A DNA stretch of 64,000 nt, taken from Cytophagales bacterium (lineage in GTDB: Bacteria > Bacteroidota > Bacteroidia > Cytophagales > Spirosomataceae). The notes under the pieces were generated by a model. It searched no databases. It was not told where the DNA came from and worked only from the letters and a program-made list of their open reading frames with translations. Both the position numbers and the translations under genes were made by a program. The DNA lies in contig JAAFJP010000010.1 in NCBI GenBank assembly GCA_013298125.1, positions 1 to 64,000 of the forward strand, in the 5' to 3' direction. Shown here in pieces: positions 50,218-57,561 of this stretch (position 1 is its first letter; each line of letters starts with the position of its first letter).

Positions 50218-51525
50218 TTATTTAATTTTATTATTAATATCAATTTTGGCTTGTGCCAATGAAATACTCACTTTGGATGAATTGAGGCTATAAATCGCAT
50301 TGGTTAGTGCATTAAAACTATTCAAAACACGGTCAATACTGATTAAACCTTCGTTGTATAAATTTCTATTTTTGGCATAAGTTTCTTTCTGAATCTCTAC
50401 GATTTCAGTATAATTTTTGGTTTGAGAAATGGCTTTTTCCCAATCAGTTTCTAATTGTCTGGTGGTTAAATCTGCCTTGATTTGAGCCTGTTCTGAATTT
50501 TTTCGGGCTAAATCATAGTCATATTGAGCCTTAAATTTGTTGCTCAATGTGTTGGCATTGGGCAGGGGCAAGTTCACCCGTAAGCCTATGTAATTACTCG
50601 TAATCCATTTGCCACTTAAAATTGAAAAGTCGTTGTTGTACAAATTGAAGGCATTATTAAAAATCAACGAAGCCGTCGGAGCAAATGCCTTTTTTGTTTT
50701 TTGAATAGTGGTAAAAGCCGATAACTCTCTCAGACGATTGCTTTCAATTAACAGATTATTGAGTTCGACCACGGGGCGTTGCATATCAGAAATAGGATTA
50801 TTCTTCTCCAAAATTTCGATGTTTTCACTTTCAGGAATGTCACTCAGGATTTTTAACGTAGTATAATTTTGCTTAACCAAAAATTCAATCTGACGAATAT
50901 TCTCCTTGATTGTCAGGGAGTTAACTTTACTATCGTTCATATCTTGCTGTTTTGCAATGCCCTGTTTGTATTTGCGTTGAGCCAAAGCCAGAAGCGAATC
51001 AGCAATGGAAAGATTCTGTTTGGTGCTTTCTAATTGCGTGTTCAGTTGCACAATGTTGTAATACGCCGAAGCAATATTGTCGTGTAGATTTTTGCGATTG
51101 AGTTTATTATCACTTTCAGAAATCTGGATATTGATTTCGGCTAATTTATAGTTCTTCCAACCTTCCAAATTGAGCAATTTTATGTCAATGTTTTGAGTAG
51201 AATTAGTATTGTACTGAACCCCAAATTGGACTTCTTTAAATTCGCCTGGCTTACCTCCCAAAATCTCAGCGGGAAGAATATTCACGGGCAAACGAGTATT
51301 ATCCGTAAAAGTTGCCGATACATTCACCATAGGGTCGGCGATTGCCAATTTTGAAGCCAAGAGCGTTTTTTTAGCCTGTAACAATCGAATGTCGTTGGCT
51401 TTTATCGAAATATTTTTTGCATCAGCGTAAGCCAAGAGGCTTTCCAAATTTTCAAACTTTTGTTGGGCTTGAATATCAGCTAAATGACTGACTAACAGAA
51501 ATATAATTAAAAAAATCTTCTTCAT
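50218..51525 (-). CDS. TolC-family outer-membrane efflux protein
   Basis: A 435-residue outer-membrane channel protein with a signal peptide (ending LADIQAQ). Two helical halves of the TolC type follow, with long coiled helices (residues about 120-220 and 330-430) and the repeats NIDIKLLNLEGWKNYKLAEINIQ and LITxxxLY[ND]EGLISIDRVL-like sequences (NRNLYNEGLISIDRVLNSFNALTNA) near the end. It is the first efflux gene of the operon, 6 bp after the DUF2147 gene. Confidence 0.92.
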   Translation of the reverse strand: MKKIFLIIFLLVSHLADIQAQQKFENLESLLAYADAKNISIKANDIRLLQAKKTLLASKLAIADPMVNVSATFTDNTRLPVNILPAEILGGKPGEFKEVQFGVQYNTNSTQNIDIKLLNLEGWKNYKLAEINIQISESDNKLNRKNLHDNIASAYYNIVQLNTQLESTKQNLSIADSLLALAQRKYKQGIAKQQDMNDSKVNSLTIKENIRQIEFLVKQNYTTLKILSDIPESENIEILEKNNPISDMQRPVVELNNLLIESNRLRELSAFTTIQKTKKAFAPTASLIFNNAFNLYNNDFSILSGKWITSNYIGLRVNLPLPNANTLSNKFKAQYDYDLARKNSEQAQIKADLTTRQLETDWEKAISQTKNYTEIVEIQKETYAKNRNLYNEGLISIDRVLNSFNALTNAIYSLNSSKVSISLAQAKIDINNKIK

Positions 51526-51531
51526 TTTTCG

Positions 51532-51906
51532 TTAATTTACTTTGCTGAACAATAAGGTTTTGCTCATAAAAAACTTCTTGGCAACCGCCTTTAATTTTCC
51601 ATTTGCATCCAAACTGATGGTTATATTCATTTCTTTGGCAGTGTCAGTTGGTTTGATAATTCCTTTCAAACTTGGCGAATTTGCCTCGTACTTACATTTT
51701 TGAAATAGCAAATGTCCCACTGTCATTTTTGTGTCAGCGGCAGAAATAATTTTACCGTAATACATTCCATCCTTAGCGAGGTAAACTTCTACGATAGATT
51801 TTCCGTCTTCCTCAAACTTCCATTTGCCAAGCATTTTGTCTGGATTTTGAGCCATAGATGCAAAGGTGAGCATCAAAAGAGTAAGTGTTAATGTGATTGA
51901 TTTCAT
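51532..51906 (-). CDS. DUF2147 secreted protein
   Basis: A 124-residue secreted protein with a signal peptide (ending ASMAQ) and the DUF2147 calycin-like pattern (GKWKFEEDGKSIVEVYLAKDGMYYGKI; IIKPTDTAKEMNITISLDANGKLKAVAKKF). The family is thought to bind small molecules or lipids; its role is unknown. It is first in the efflux operon and preceded by the shared direct-repeat control region. Confidence 0.88.
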   Translation of the reverse strand: MKSITLTLTLLMLTFASMAQNPDKMLGKWKFEEDGKSIVEVYLAKDGMYYGKIISAADTKMTVGHLLFQKCKYEANSPSLKGIIKPTDTAKEMNITISLDANGKLKAVAKKFFMSKTLLFSKVN

Positions 51907-51924
51907 TGGTTTTTTGAATTATTT

Positions 51925-52000
51925 ATTCAAATTTCTAATGAAAAAAAGTGGGAAAGAATGAAGTATAAACCGAAATGGACAAAATGGAATTGAAGTGGAC
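51925..52000 (-). promoter_or_regulatory. Shared promoter-operator, copy 1 (efflux operon)
   Basis: On the plus-strand reading it contains ATTCAAATTTCT (51925-51936), a -7-like box on the minus strand (AGAAATTTGAAT), and, 40 bp farther, the direct repeat TGGAC-N15-TGGAC (51976-52000). The nearer repeat is 70 bp from the ATG at 51906. The same layout occurs at 55290-55365. Direct repeats 20 bp apart suit a regulator that binds as a dimer on one DNA face; a LytTR protein is a candidate (inference). Confidence 0.65.
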
Positions 52001-52021
52001 AAAATGCAAAAAAACAACAAA

Positions 52022-52047
52022 AGCCCCCATAAATTAATACGGAGGCT
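52022..52047 (-). terminator. Terminator of the TonB/DUF4249 operon
   Basis: The stem AGCCCCCAT (52022-52030) with GGAGGCT (52041-52047) is followed on the minus strand by a U-rich run. It lies 33 bp beyond the DUF4249 stop at 52080. Confidence 0.75.
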
Positions 52048-52079
52048 CGTTTGGTTAGGGAATAAAAATCAACCAAAAT

Positions 52080-52889
52080 TTATTTAACAGTCGTACTCAA
52101 TTTTTGAACCGTATAAGCCGAAAAGTAACCCAATGCCCCGCCTGAGAGGTTTGTGACGGGGTTCGTAGGCGTTGTGCCTCCACCTGGTCCATTGGGATTT
52201 ATTGAATTCAGTGAGAAGAAATAATCGTAGGCGGCTTTGTCCAAGCAACGCATTTCTACTGTGATGTTATCTCCTAATTTTATGTCAAAATCTCTACTAA
52301 TTATTGGTCTGGTATTTGGTTCGCCGTTTCCGACATTATCATTTGCCAAAATCAGAGATTTATCTACCTCATTATTTCGGGTTTGGATAAAACGATAATT
52401 GTTGCCAATTGTCTCAGGGTCAATGAATTGTGGGAGAATATTGTATAAATCGACTTTGCTACCAGGTCTTTTAAAAATACTGACTGGCGTTTTCAGACCT
52501 GTGAGTTTGGTGGCAGTAGGCATGGTACTTTTCGCCATAAAAGTTTGTCCATCTGTTTTTATAGATAGCGAGTACGTTTTCCCTTCTTCCCCTTTCATTT
52601 TCTGAGTTTTATAAATACCCGAAGCCATCTCAATGAGTTTTTCAGTAACCCCGAGATTATCCGTAATCGTCACATCCGCCCCTTTGATGGGAGGGAAATT
52701 ATTAGCATCGCTAAAATTTACAGTTTTAGTAATTGTAATCGTAGCTACCTGATTTTGAGGTAGTTCCGCTTCAACTACATACTTTGAATTAGAAGAATTA
52801 AGGTCTAATTCTATTTCTTTTGTGCAGGAAAGCCCCCCTAACCCCCAGAGGGGGAGTAATATAGAGAGCATTATCTTTTTGAAGTTCAT
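52080..52889 (-). CDS. DUF4249 lipoprotein (receptor partner 1)
   Basis: A 269-residue lipoprotein with a lipobox Cys22 in GGLSC and the DUF4249 pattern (KYVVEAELPQNQVATITITKTVNFSD, then GADVTITDN). DUF4249 proteins accompany TonB receptors in Bacteroidota and may bind a substrate at the surface. It lies 67 bp downstream of its receptor gene. Oddity: signal-peptide residues 11-20 (LLPLWGLGGLS) are encoded by a GC-rich repeat whose inverse copy lies upstream of the start codon. Confidence 0.88.
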   Translation of the reverse strand: MNFKKIMLSILLPLWGLGGLSCTKEIELDLNSSNSKYVVEAELPQNQVATITITKTVNFSDANNFPPIKGADVTITDNLGVTEKLIEMASGIYKTQKMKGEEGKTYSLSIKTDGQTFMAKSTMPTATKLTGLKTPVSIFKRPGSKVDLYNILPQFIDPETIGNNYRFIQTRNNEVDKSLILANDNVGNGEPNTRPIISRDFDIKLGDNITVEMRCLDKAAYDYFFSLNSINPNGPGGGTTPTNPVTNLSGGALGYFSAYTVQKLSTTVK

Positions 52890-52958
52890 TTTATTGAAAT
52901 TTAAGGTTTTTATTTTTAGTCCTTCCCAAAATTCCCCCTCTGGGGGTTAAGGGGCTTT
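52829..52958. repeat. Inverted GC-rich arms around the DUF4249 start codon
   Basis: The arm 52829-52857 (AAGCCCCCCTAACCCCCAG type) and its inverse copy 52932-52958 lie on either side of the DUF4249 ATG at 52889. In the message they could pair and enclose the start codon. The outer arm overlaps the stop codon of the receptor gene. Each arm is also self-complementary (CCCCCTCTGGGGG). Confidence 0.8.
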
Positions 52959-55266
52959 AAAATTTAAAATTATAAGTCACACTCGGCACCCATTTGAACA
53001 AAGATGTTTGGGTGGCAACAGTTTTGCTTGGGTCAGTTTTGCTATCCTCAAAGGTGATAGTATAGGCATTTTCTCTTCCGTAAAGGTTATAAACCGAGAA
53101 ATTCCACGAGCTTTGGAACTTGCCTTTTCTGGGTTTTTCGTAGGTTGCACTGATGTCCAAGCGGTGATAGTCTGGCATACGGTAAGCGTTTCTTTCAGTA
53201 TAGTAAAAAGTGGTTTTGCCCGCCACGTTGTATTTTCCACTCGGGAAGGTAACGGCATTGCCCGTATTGTAAACAAAATTGCCTGATAATGACCACTTTG
53301 GAGATAATTGATACATTCCTACAATCGAAATATCATGGGTGCGGTCTTGTCTGGCGGCGTACCAATTACCGTCATTTATGCCTTCAATTTGTCTTTCTGT
53401 GCGTGAGAGGGTGTAACTCAACCAACCCGTAAATCTGCCCGTTTTCTTTTTGAGGTATAATTCCAAACCGTAAGCCCTGCCTTTTCCGTACAACAATTCA
53501 CTCTCTACATCTTTGGCAGTTTGAATATCCGCCCCGTTTTTATAATCTACCTGATTTTGCATATTCTTGTAGTAAGTCTCGGCACTGAATTCATATTTAT
53601 TATCCGCAAAATTTCTAAAATATCCCAAACTTACTTGGTCGGCAATTTCGGGTTTGATGTTGTAACTACTGCCTATCCATTGGTCAGTCGGATTTGAACT
53701 CGTGGAATTACTCAACAAATGAAGGTTTTGCGTATTACGAGCGTAACCCGCTTTTAAACTACTTTGCTCATTCAAAATGTAGTTGAAAGACAAACGAGGT
53801 TCGAGGTTAAAATAGGTTTCTCCAATGGCATTATCGGCTAATTTAACGCTGTCGGTTTTGACACCTTTGTTGTAAATATTGTACGTTGTCCCTCCCAAAA
53901 TACTCCAAGACGACAATCTCAGACCATAATCAATACTCAATTTGGGCGAAGCGGTGAAGGTATTGTTAAAATAAATGGCGTTCTCCCATGCTTTTCTTCC
54001 GTCTTTTATTTGGCTTTTGTTGGCATCACTATTACTCACCAAACTTCCAGGAGTGATGGTGTGATGAATAGAATTTATACCAAACCTCCAAGAATTTTTG
54101 GTATTCGGAAAATACTGAAATTCTTGTTTGAGATTCCAATCTCTGATTTTTGATTGATTAGAAAAGCTACTTTCACCACCCGAAACCTTAAATTCGTAGC
54201 TATAATCACTATAAATCAAAGAGGTATTCGAGAACCATTTGGAGTTGATGATGCTATTCCAACGTACAGTGGCAGTTTTATTGCCCCAATCAATACCGAT
54301 GGCATCTCCAAAACCCAATCGGTCTCTCCCAAAATATCCCGAAACAAACAAACGATTATTCTCATTAATTCGGTAATTGGCTTTGGCGTTGAGGTCGTAG
54401 AAATACAATTGATTATCTTTAAAACTTTCCGATGCTTTCAAAAATAAATCGGCATAAGTTCTTCTTCCAGAAATCATAAAAGAGGATTTTTCTTTCTGAA
54501 TCGGACCTTCAATACTCAAACGGCTACTAATCAAACCAATACCGCCCGAAGTCTGAAATTCTTTGTCATTTCCTTCACGCATACGTACATCCAAGACCGA
54601 AGAAAGCCTCCCTCCGTACTGTGAAGGGGCATTTCCTTTGATAATCGTTGCATCTTTGATGGCATCACTATTGAAGGTACTGAAAAATCCCAAAAGGTGA
54701 GAAGCATTATAAACAGGGGCTTCGTCCAACAAAATCAGGTTTTGGTCAGCCCCACCTCCACGTACATAAAAGCCACTATTTCCTTCACCTGCCGACTTAA
54801 TTCCTGGTAATAATTGGAGGGTTTTCAAGACATCTTTTTCACCAAAAATCACGGGTAACTTAGCAATTTCTTGGATATTCAACTTTTCAGTTCCCATCGT
54901 AGTTTTCGTGATGTTATCGTCTTGTTTTGTGGCAGTTACGACTACTTCTTCCAAGACTTTCCCACTCTCCAAAGCCCAATCAATTTTTTGATTTTTATCT
55001 AAATTGACCGTCTTAATCATCTCATTGTACCCCACAAAATTTGCCCGAAGCGTATAAGTGCCTTTGGGTAAAGTAATAGAGTAAAAACCGTATTCATTGG
55101 CAGCTTTGCCCGTATTTGGGATTTCTTTGACCATGATGGTTGCCCCAATTAGTTCTTCGCCCGAAGACTTATCTCTTAGAGTTCCGCTAATGGTAAATTT
55201 GTCTTGTGCAGAGAGTGTAAAGCTCAAAAAAAGCATACACAATAAAGTAAACTTGAATTTTATCAT
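52957..55266 (-). CDS. TonB-dependent receptor 1 (with CarboxypepD-like domain)
   Basis: A 769-residue outer-membrane receptor: a signal peptide (ending TLSAQ), a carboxypeptidase-D-like domain (FTISGTLRDKSSGEELIGATIMV, residues about 24-110), a plug (LKTLQLLPGIKSAGEGNSGFYVRGGGADQNLILLDEAPVY, near 155-195) and a beta-barrel ending in SVTYNFKF. No STN-type secretin domain is present. Its substrate is unknown. It is first in an operon with the DUF4249 gene and is preceded by control region copy 2. Confidence 0.93.
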   Translation of the reverse strand: MIKFKFTLLCMLFLSFTLSAQDKFTISGTLRDKSSGEELIGATIMVKEIPNTGKAANEYGFYSITLPKGTYTLRANFVGYNEMIKTVNLDKNQKIDWALESGKVLEEVVVTATKQDDNITKTTMGTEKLNIQEIAKLPVIFGEKDVLKTLQLLPGIKSAGEGNSGFYVRGGGADQNLILLDEAPVYNASHLLGFFSTFNSDAIKDATIIKGNAPSQYGGRLSSVLDVRMREGNDKEFQTSGGIGLISSRLSIEGPIQKEKSSFMISGRRTYADLFLKASESFKDNQLYFYDLNAKANYRINENNRLFVSGYFGRDRLGFGDAIGIDWGNKTATVRWNSIINSKWFSNTSLIYSDYSYEFKVSGGESSFSNQSKIRDWNLKQEFQYFPNTKNSWRFGINSIHHTITPGSLVSNSDANKSQIKDGRKAWENAIYFNNTFTASPKLSIDYGLRLSSWSILGGTTYNIYNKGVKTDSVKLADNAIGETYFNLEPRLSFNYILNEQSSLKAGYARNTQNLHLLSNSTSSNPTDQWIGSSYNIKPEIADQVSLGYFRNFADNKYEFSAETYYKNMQNQVDYKNGADIQTAKDVESELLYGKGRAYGLELYLKKKTGRFTGWLSYTLSRTERQIEGINDGNWYAARQDRTHDISIVGMYQLSPKWSLSGNFVYNTGNAVTFPSGKYNVAGKTTFYYTERNAYRMPDYHRLDISATYEKPRKGKFQSSWNFSVYNLYGRENAYTITFEDSKTDPSKTVATQTSLFKWVPSVTYNFKF

Positions 55267-55289
55267 TTTTAAAGTATGTTTAATTTTCG

Positions 55290-55365
55290 ATTCAAAATTC
55301 TCATAAAATCATTTTTTATGAAATGGAGTAGTCGATGAAATGGACAAAATGGGATTGAAGTGGAC
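55290..55365 (-). promoter_or_regulatory. Shared promoter-operator, copy 2 (receptor 1)
   Basis: ATTCAAAATTCT (55290-55301) followed 40 bp later by TGGAC-N15-TGGAC (55341-55365), the same arrangement as at 51925-52000. The nearer TGGAC lies 75 bp from the receptor ATG at 55266. The region between the repeats is also similar (ACAAAATGGGATTGAAG against ACAAAATGGAATTGAAG). Confidence 0.65.
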
Positions 55366-55528
55366 GTGGAATTATTTTTAACCACAAAAAAGATAGAACT
55401 TCAAAAGCACTATCTATAAAACCAAAATCAGTCATGTTTATTTGGCAGTTTTTATGGTAATCGACTAAGGTTTGATTGAAGTAGATAGATTTGAGTATTA
55501 CGAAGATGAATAATTGGAGAGATAAACA

Positions 55529-55575
55529 AGGCTGCATACTCTTTTGCATAAAAAATGCAAAAGAGTATGCAGCCT
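55529..55575 (-). terminator. Strong hairpin beyond the cupin gene
   Basis: A perfect 21-bp stem (55529-55549 and 55555-55575, AGGCTGCATACTCTTTTGCAT) with a 5-nt loop, 26 bp beyond the cupin stop at 55602. The U-rich side on the minus strand is modest, but the stem is very long. The rest of the 335-bp gap (55267-55601) contains only the receptor control region. Confidence 0.75.
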
Positions 55576-55601
55576 TTAAAACGTCAAGAAATCAGAATTT
55601 A

Positions 55602-55985
55602 CTAATTTAACTGTCCGATTGGGTCGATGGTGTCCGTTTCAACCATAAGCATTACGGTCTTTTGAGGCGCCCTTGTTTTGTGCATTACTCCTTTTGAAAC
55701 TGTTGCCCCTTCGTTTGGATTTAGTTCAATAGTTTTGTCTTCTAAGTCGATGAAAAGTTTTCCACTTAATACAAAGAAAAACTCATCGTCTTCATCGTGC
55801 TTATGCCAATGATACTCTCCTTCCACTATACCGATTCTCACAACGCTTCCATTTACTTTTGTAAGGGTTTGGTTGAACCATTTATCGGTACATTCCTCAA
55901 CGACTTTGTTTACATCTATGAGTTCTTGATGGTCATACTTAATGTCCATTCGTTGATTGTAATTGAATTGTTTAGTCATATCCAT
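55602..55985 (-). CDS. Cupin-domain protein
   Basis: A 127-residue single-domain cupin. Cupin motif 1 is visible at EYHWHKHDEDDEFFFVLSGK (about residues 58-77), with the His-x-His...Glu metal ligands; motif 2 follows at PNEGATVSKGVMHKTRAP (near 95-110). The start could be the first Met (55985) or the third residue (55979). Cupins of this size act as isomerases, dioxygenases or binding proteins. It is probably cotranscribed with the thioesterase gene 9 bp upstream. Confidence 0.85.
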   Translation of the reverse strand: MDMTKQFNYNQRMDIKYDHQELIDVNKVVEECTDKWFNQTLTKVNGSVVRIGIVEGEYHWHKHDEDDEFFFVLSGKLFIDLEDKTIELNPNEGATVSKGVMHKTRAPQKTVMLMVETDTIDPIGQLN

Positions 55986-55994
55986 TTTGAGTTT

Positions 55995-56411
55995 TTATTT
56001 ATTTTTTTCCTCTATTCTTTCCAAAAATTTATCATAATTGATAATAAACCTTTCGTGAAAGCCCTCGCTTATGATTTCTTTTTCGTCACGACATAGGATT
56101 TTAAAACGAAGTTTGCGTCCTTCAACTTCAACTAACTCCACTTCTGCTGTAACTTTTTGTCCAATTGGCGTAGCCGCACAATGGCTCAAATCTACATACG
56201 TTCCAACAGTTCTTTCTTCTTCATTTAAGTATGGTCTAAGGGCTTCTATGCAAGTCCACTCTGCAAATCCAACAAGAAAAGCCGTTGCAAAAACGCTCGG
56301 CATATCAACAAAGCCTGGATAAAAATCTGACATTGCTGGTACAACGAGTTTTGCGGTCACAACTATATCTTGCTGAAATTTTAACCCTGATTTTAATTCT
56401 GAATATGTCAT
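55995..56411 (-). CDS. Hotdog-fold thioesterase (FlK-like)
   Basis: A 138-residue hotdog thioesterase. The central helix GFAEWTCIEALRPYL carries a Glu and Thr, and the strand GTYVDLSHCAATPIGQKV carries a His, matching the Thr-Glu-His pattern of the fluoroacetyl-CoA thioesterase family. Substrates are acyl-CoAs; the exact one is unknown. It is followed by the cupin gene on the same strand. Confidence 0.82.
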   Translation of the reverse strand: MTYSELKSGLKFQQDIVVTAKLVVPAMSDFYPGFVDMPSVFATAFLVGFAEWTCIEALRPYLNEEERTVGTYVDLSHCAATPIGQKVTAEVELVEVEGRKLRFKILCRDEKEIISEGFHERFIINYDKFLERIEEKNK

Positions 56412-56483
56412 TTTTTTTCGTTTGTTCCGTCATTCAAAGGTAATAATTGAAAAGCAAAAATCAACTTTACCATTCACTCAAAT

Positions 56484-57341
56484 CTATTTTTCTTTCACTA
56501 AAAACGACAACGTGTCTGCATTTACACCCGTGAAAATTCCGAGTCCATTAGTGGTTGAAGTGGGTGGTGTGCTAATATTCTGCGAGGTCGTTCCAGTGGT
56601 TTGGTAGAGTGCCACATAGTCTGGATTAACTCGTAAAAGTACAAGGTTATGTTTTCCAAAATATTCAAACTGAGGAGACCTTAATCGTGTTTCAGTACCT
56701 TGGACTGGCGAACTGGTAAAATTAATCCTTGGGAGATTTGAACTATTGGAGCTTGGCAAAGTCACAATTCTCTTAGGGTCGGTCTCTAAGTTTCTAACAG
56801 CCACAAAGTAGTAACCATTATTTGGATTTGACCACGATAAATTTATATCAACGTTTTGGTCTAAACCACCACCACCAAAGGGAAAACCTCCACCGCTTAA
56901 ATCTATTTTAGTTCTGGCAATTGAAGTAATATCGGTCTTAAACCCCGTTGGTCTTTCGGGAATAATGGTACTCGCCGAAATAGTTTTTCCGTTATAATCA
57001 AATGATAATGAATACGTTACGCCAACTTTTAGTTTGACATTTGCCTCTGACTTGTACAAAGTATCTTGGACTTGTTTGAGATTATAGGTTTGCCCGTCAC
57101 CCGTTACTTTAATGTTCAGCCCAGAGATGAATGTTTCAGTGCTGGAAAGGTCATCATTGTAAGCTATTTCCTTTTTTACCTTGATAGTAATGGGCTGATT
57201 TGCCACTAAATATCCTTCAATATTTGGTCGTCCTCCTTCGGTAAAATTGTTGGAATCTGTTTCACAAGAACTGAAAAGTGCAATCACTCCAAAGAGGATT
57301 ATTGACGGTAATGTGTGTATGTTTTTGAAATATGAATTCAT
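56484..57341 (-). CDS. DUF4249 lipoprotein (receptor partner 2)
   Basis: A 285-residue lipoprotein (lipobox FSSC, Cys26) with the DUF4249 pattern (NIEGYLVANQPITIKVKKEIAYND; GLNIKVTGDGQTYNL; ISASTIIPERPTGF). A glycine-rich stretch, GGGFPFGGGG, lies near residues 153-162. It follows its receptor gene, from which it is separated by a 178-bp repeat element rather than a short spacer. Confidence 0.88.
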   Translation of the reverse strand: MNSYFKNIHTLPSIILFGVIALFSSCETDSNNFTEGGRPNIEGYLVANQPITIKVKKEIAYNDDLSSTETFISGLNIKVTGDGQTYNLKQVQDTLYKSEANVKLKVGVTYSLSFDYNGKTISASTIIPERPTGFKTDITSIARTKIDLSGGGFPFGGGGLDQNVDINLSWSNPNNGYYFVAVRNLETDPKRIVTLPSSNSSNLPRINFTSSPVQGTETRLRSPQFEYFGKHNLVLLRVNPDYVALYQTTGTTSQNISTPPTSTTNGLGIFTGVNADTLSFLVKEK

Positions 57342-57380
57342 GATTTTATGTTCTTTAATTATTGATTATCAATTGTTTGT

Positions 57381-57558
57381 AGGGCTTACGCAAACTTTAT
57401 TTCTAAGCCCATAGGGCTGTCATTTTGGTAAAAAATATGTTTCTCAGCAAATAGAAGCCCCATCGGGGCGAAAGTTTCGCCCCGATGGGGCTTCTCTCGC
57501 TACAATTATCTCTCTTTACCAGAATTTCGCCCCGATGGGGCTATTTTGCGTAAGTCCT
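57381..57558. repeat. GGGGCTT/TTCGCCCCGAT repeat element between receptor 2 and its partner
   Basis: The outer arms are AGGGCTTACGCAAA (57381-57394) and TTTGCGTAAGTCCT (57545-57558). Three copies of TTCGCCCCGATGGGGC-type sequence lie inside, two forming an inverted pair. There is no ORF. It begins 3 bp after the receptor stop at 57562 and fills the gap before the DUF4249 gene. Confidence 0.82.
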
Positions 57559-57561
57559 AAC

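Noticed and set aside
55316-55549. Minus-strand frame of about 77 codons upstream of receptor 1
   Set aside because: It covers the control region and one arm of the 21-bp hairpin, has no protein-like pattern, and would conflict with the promoter.
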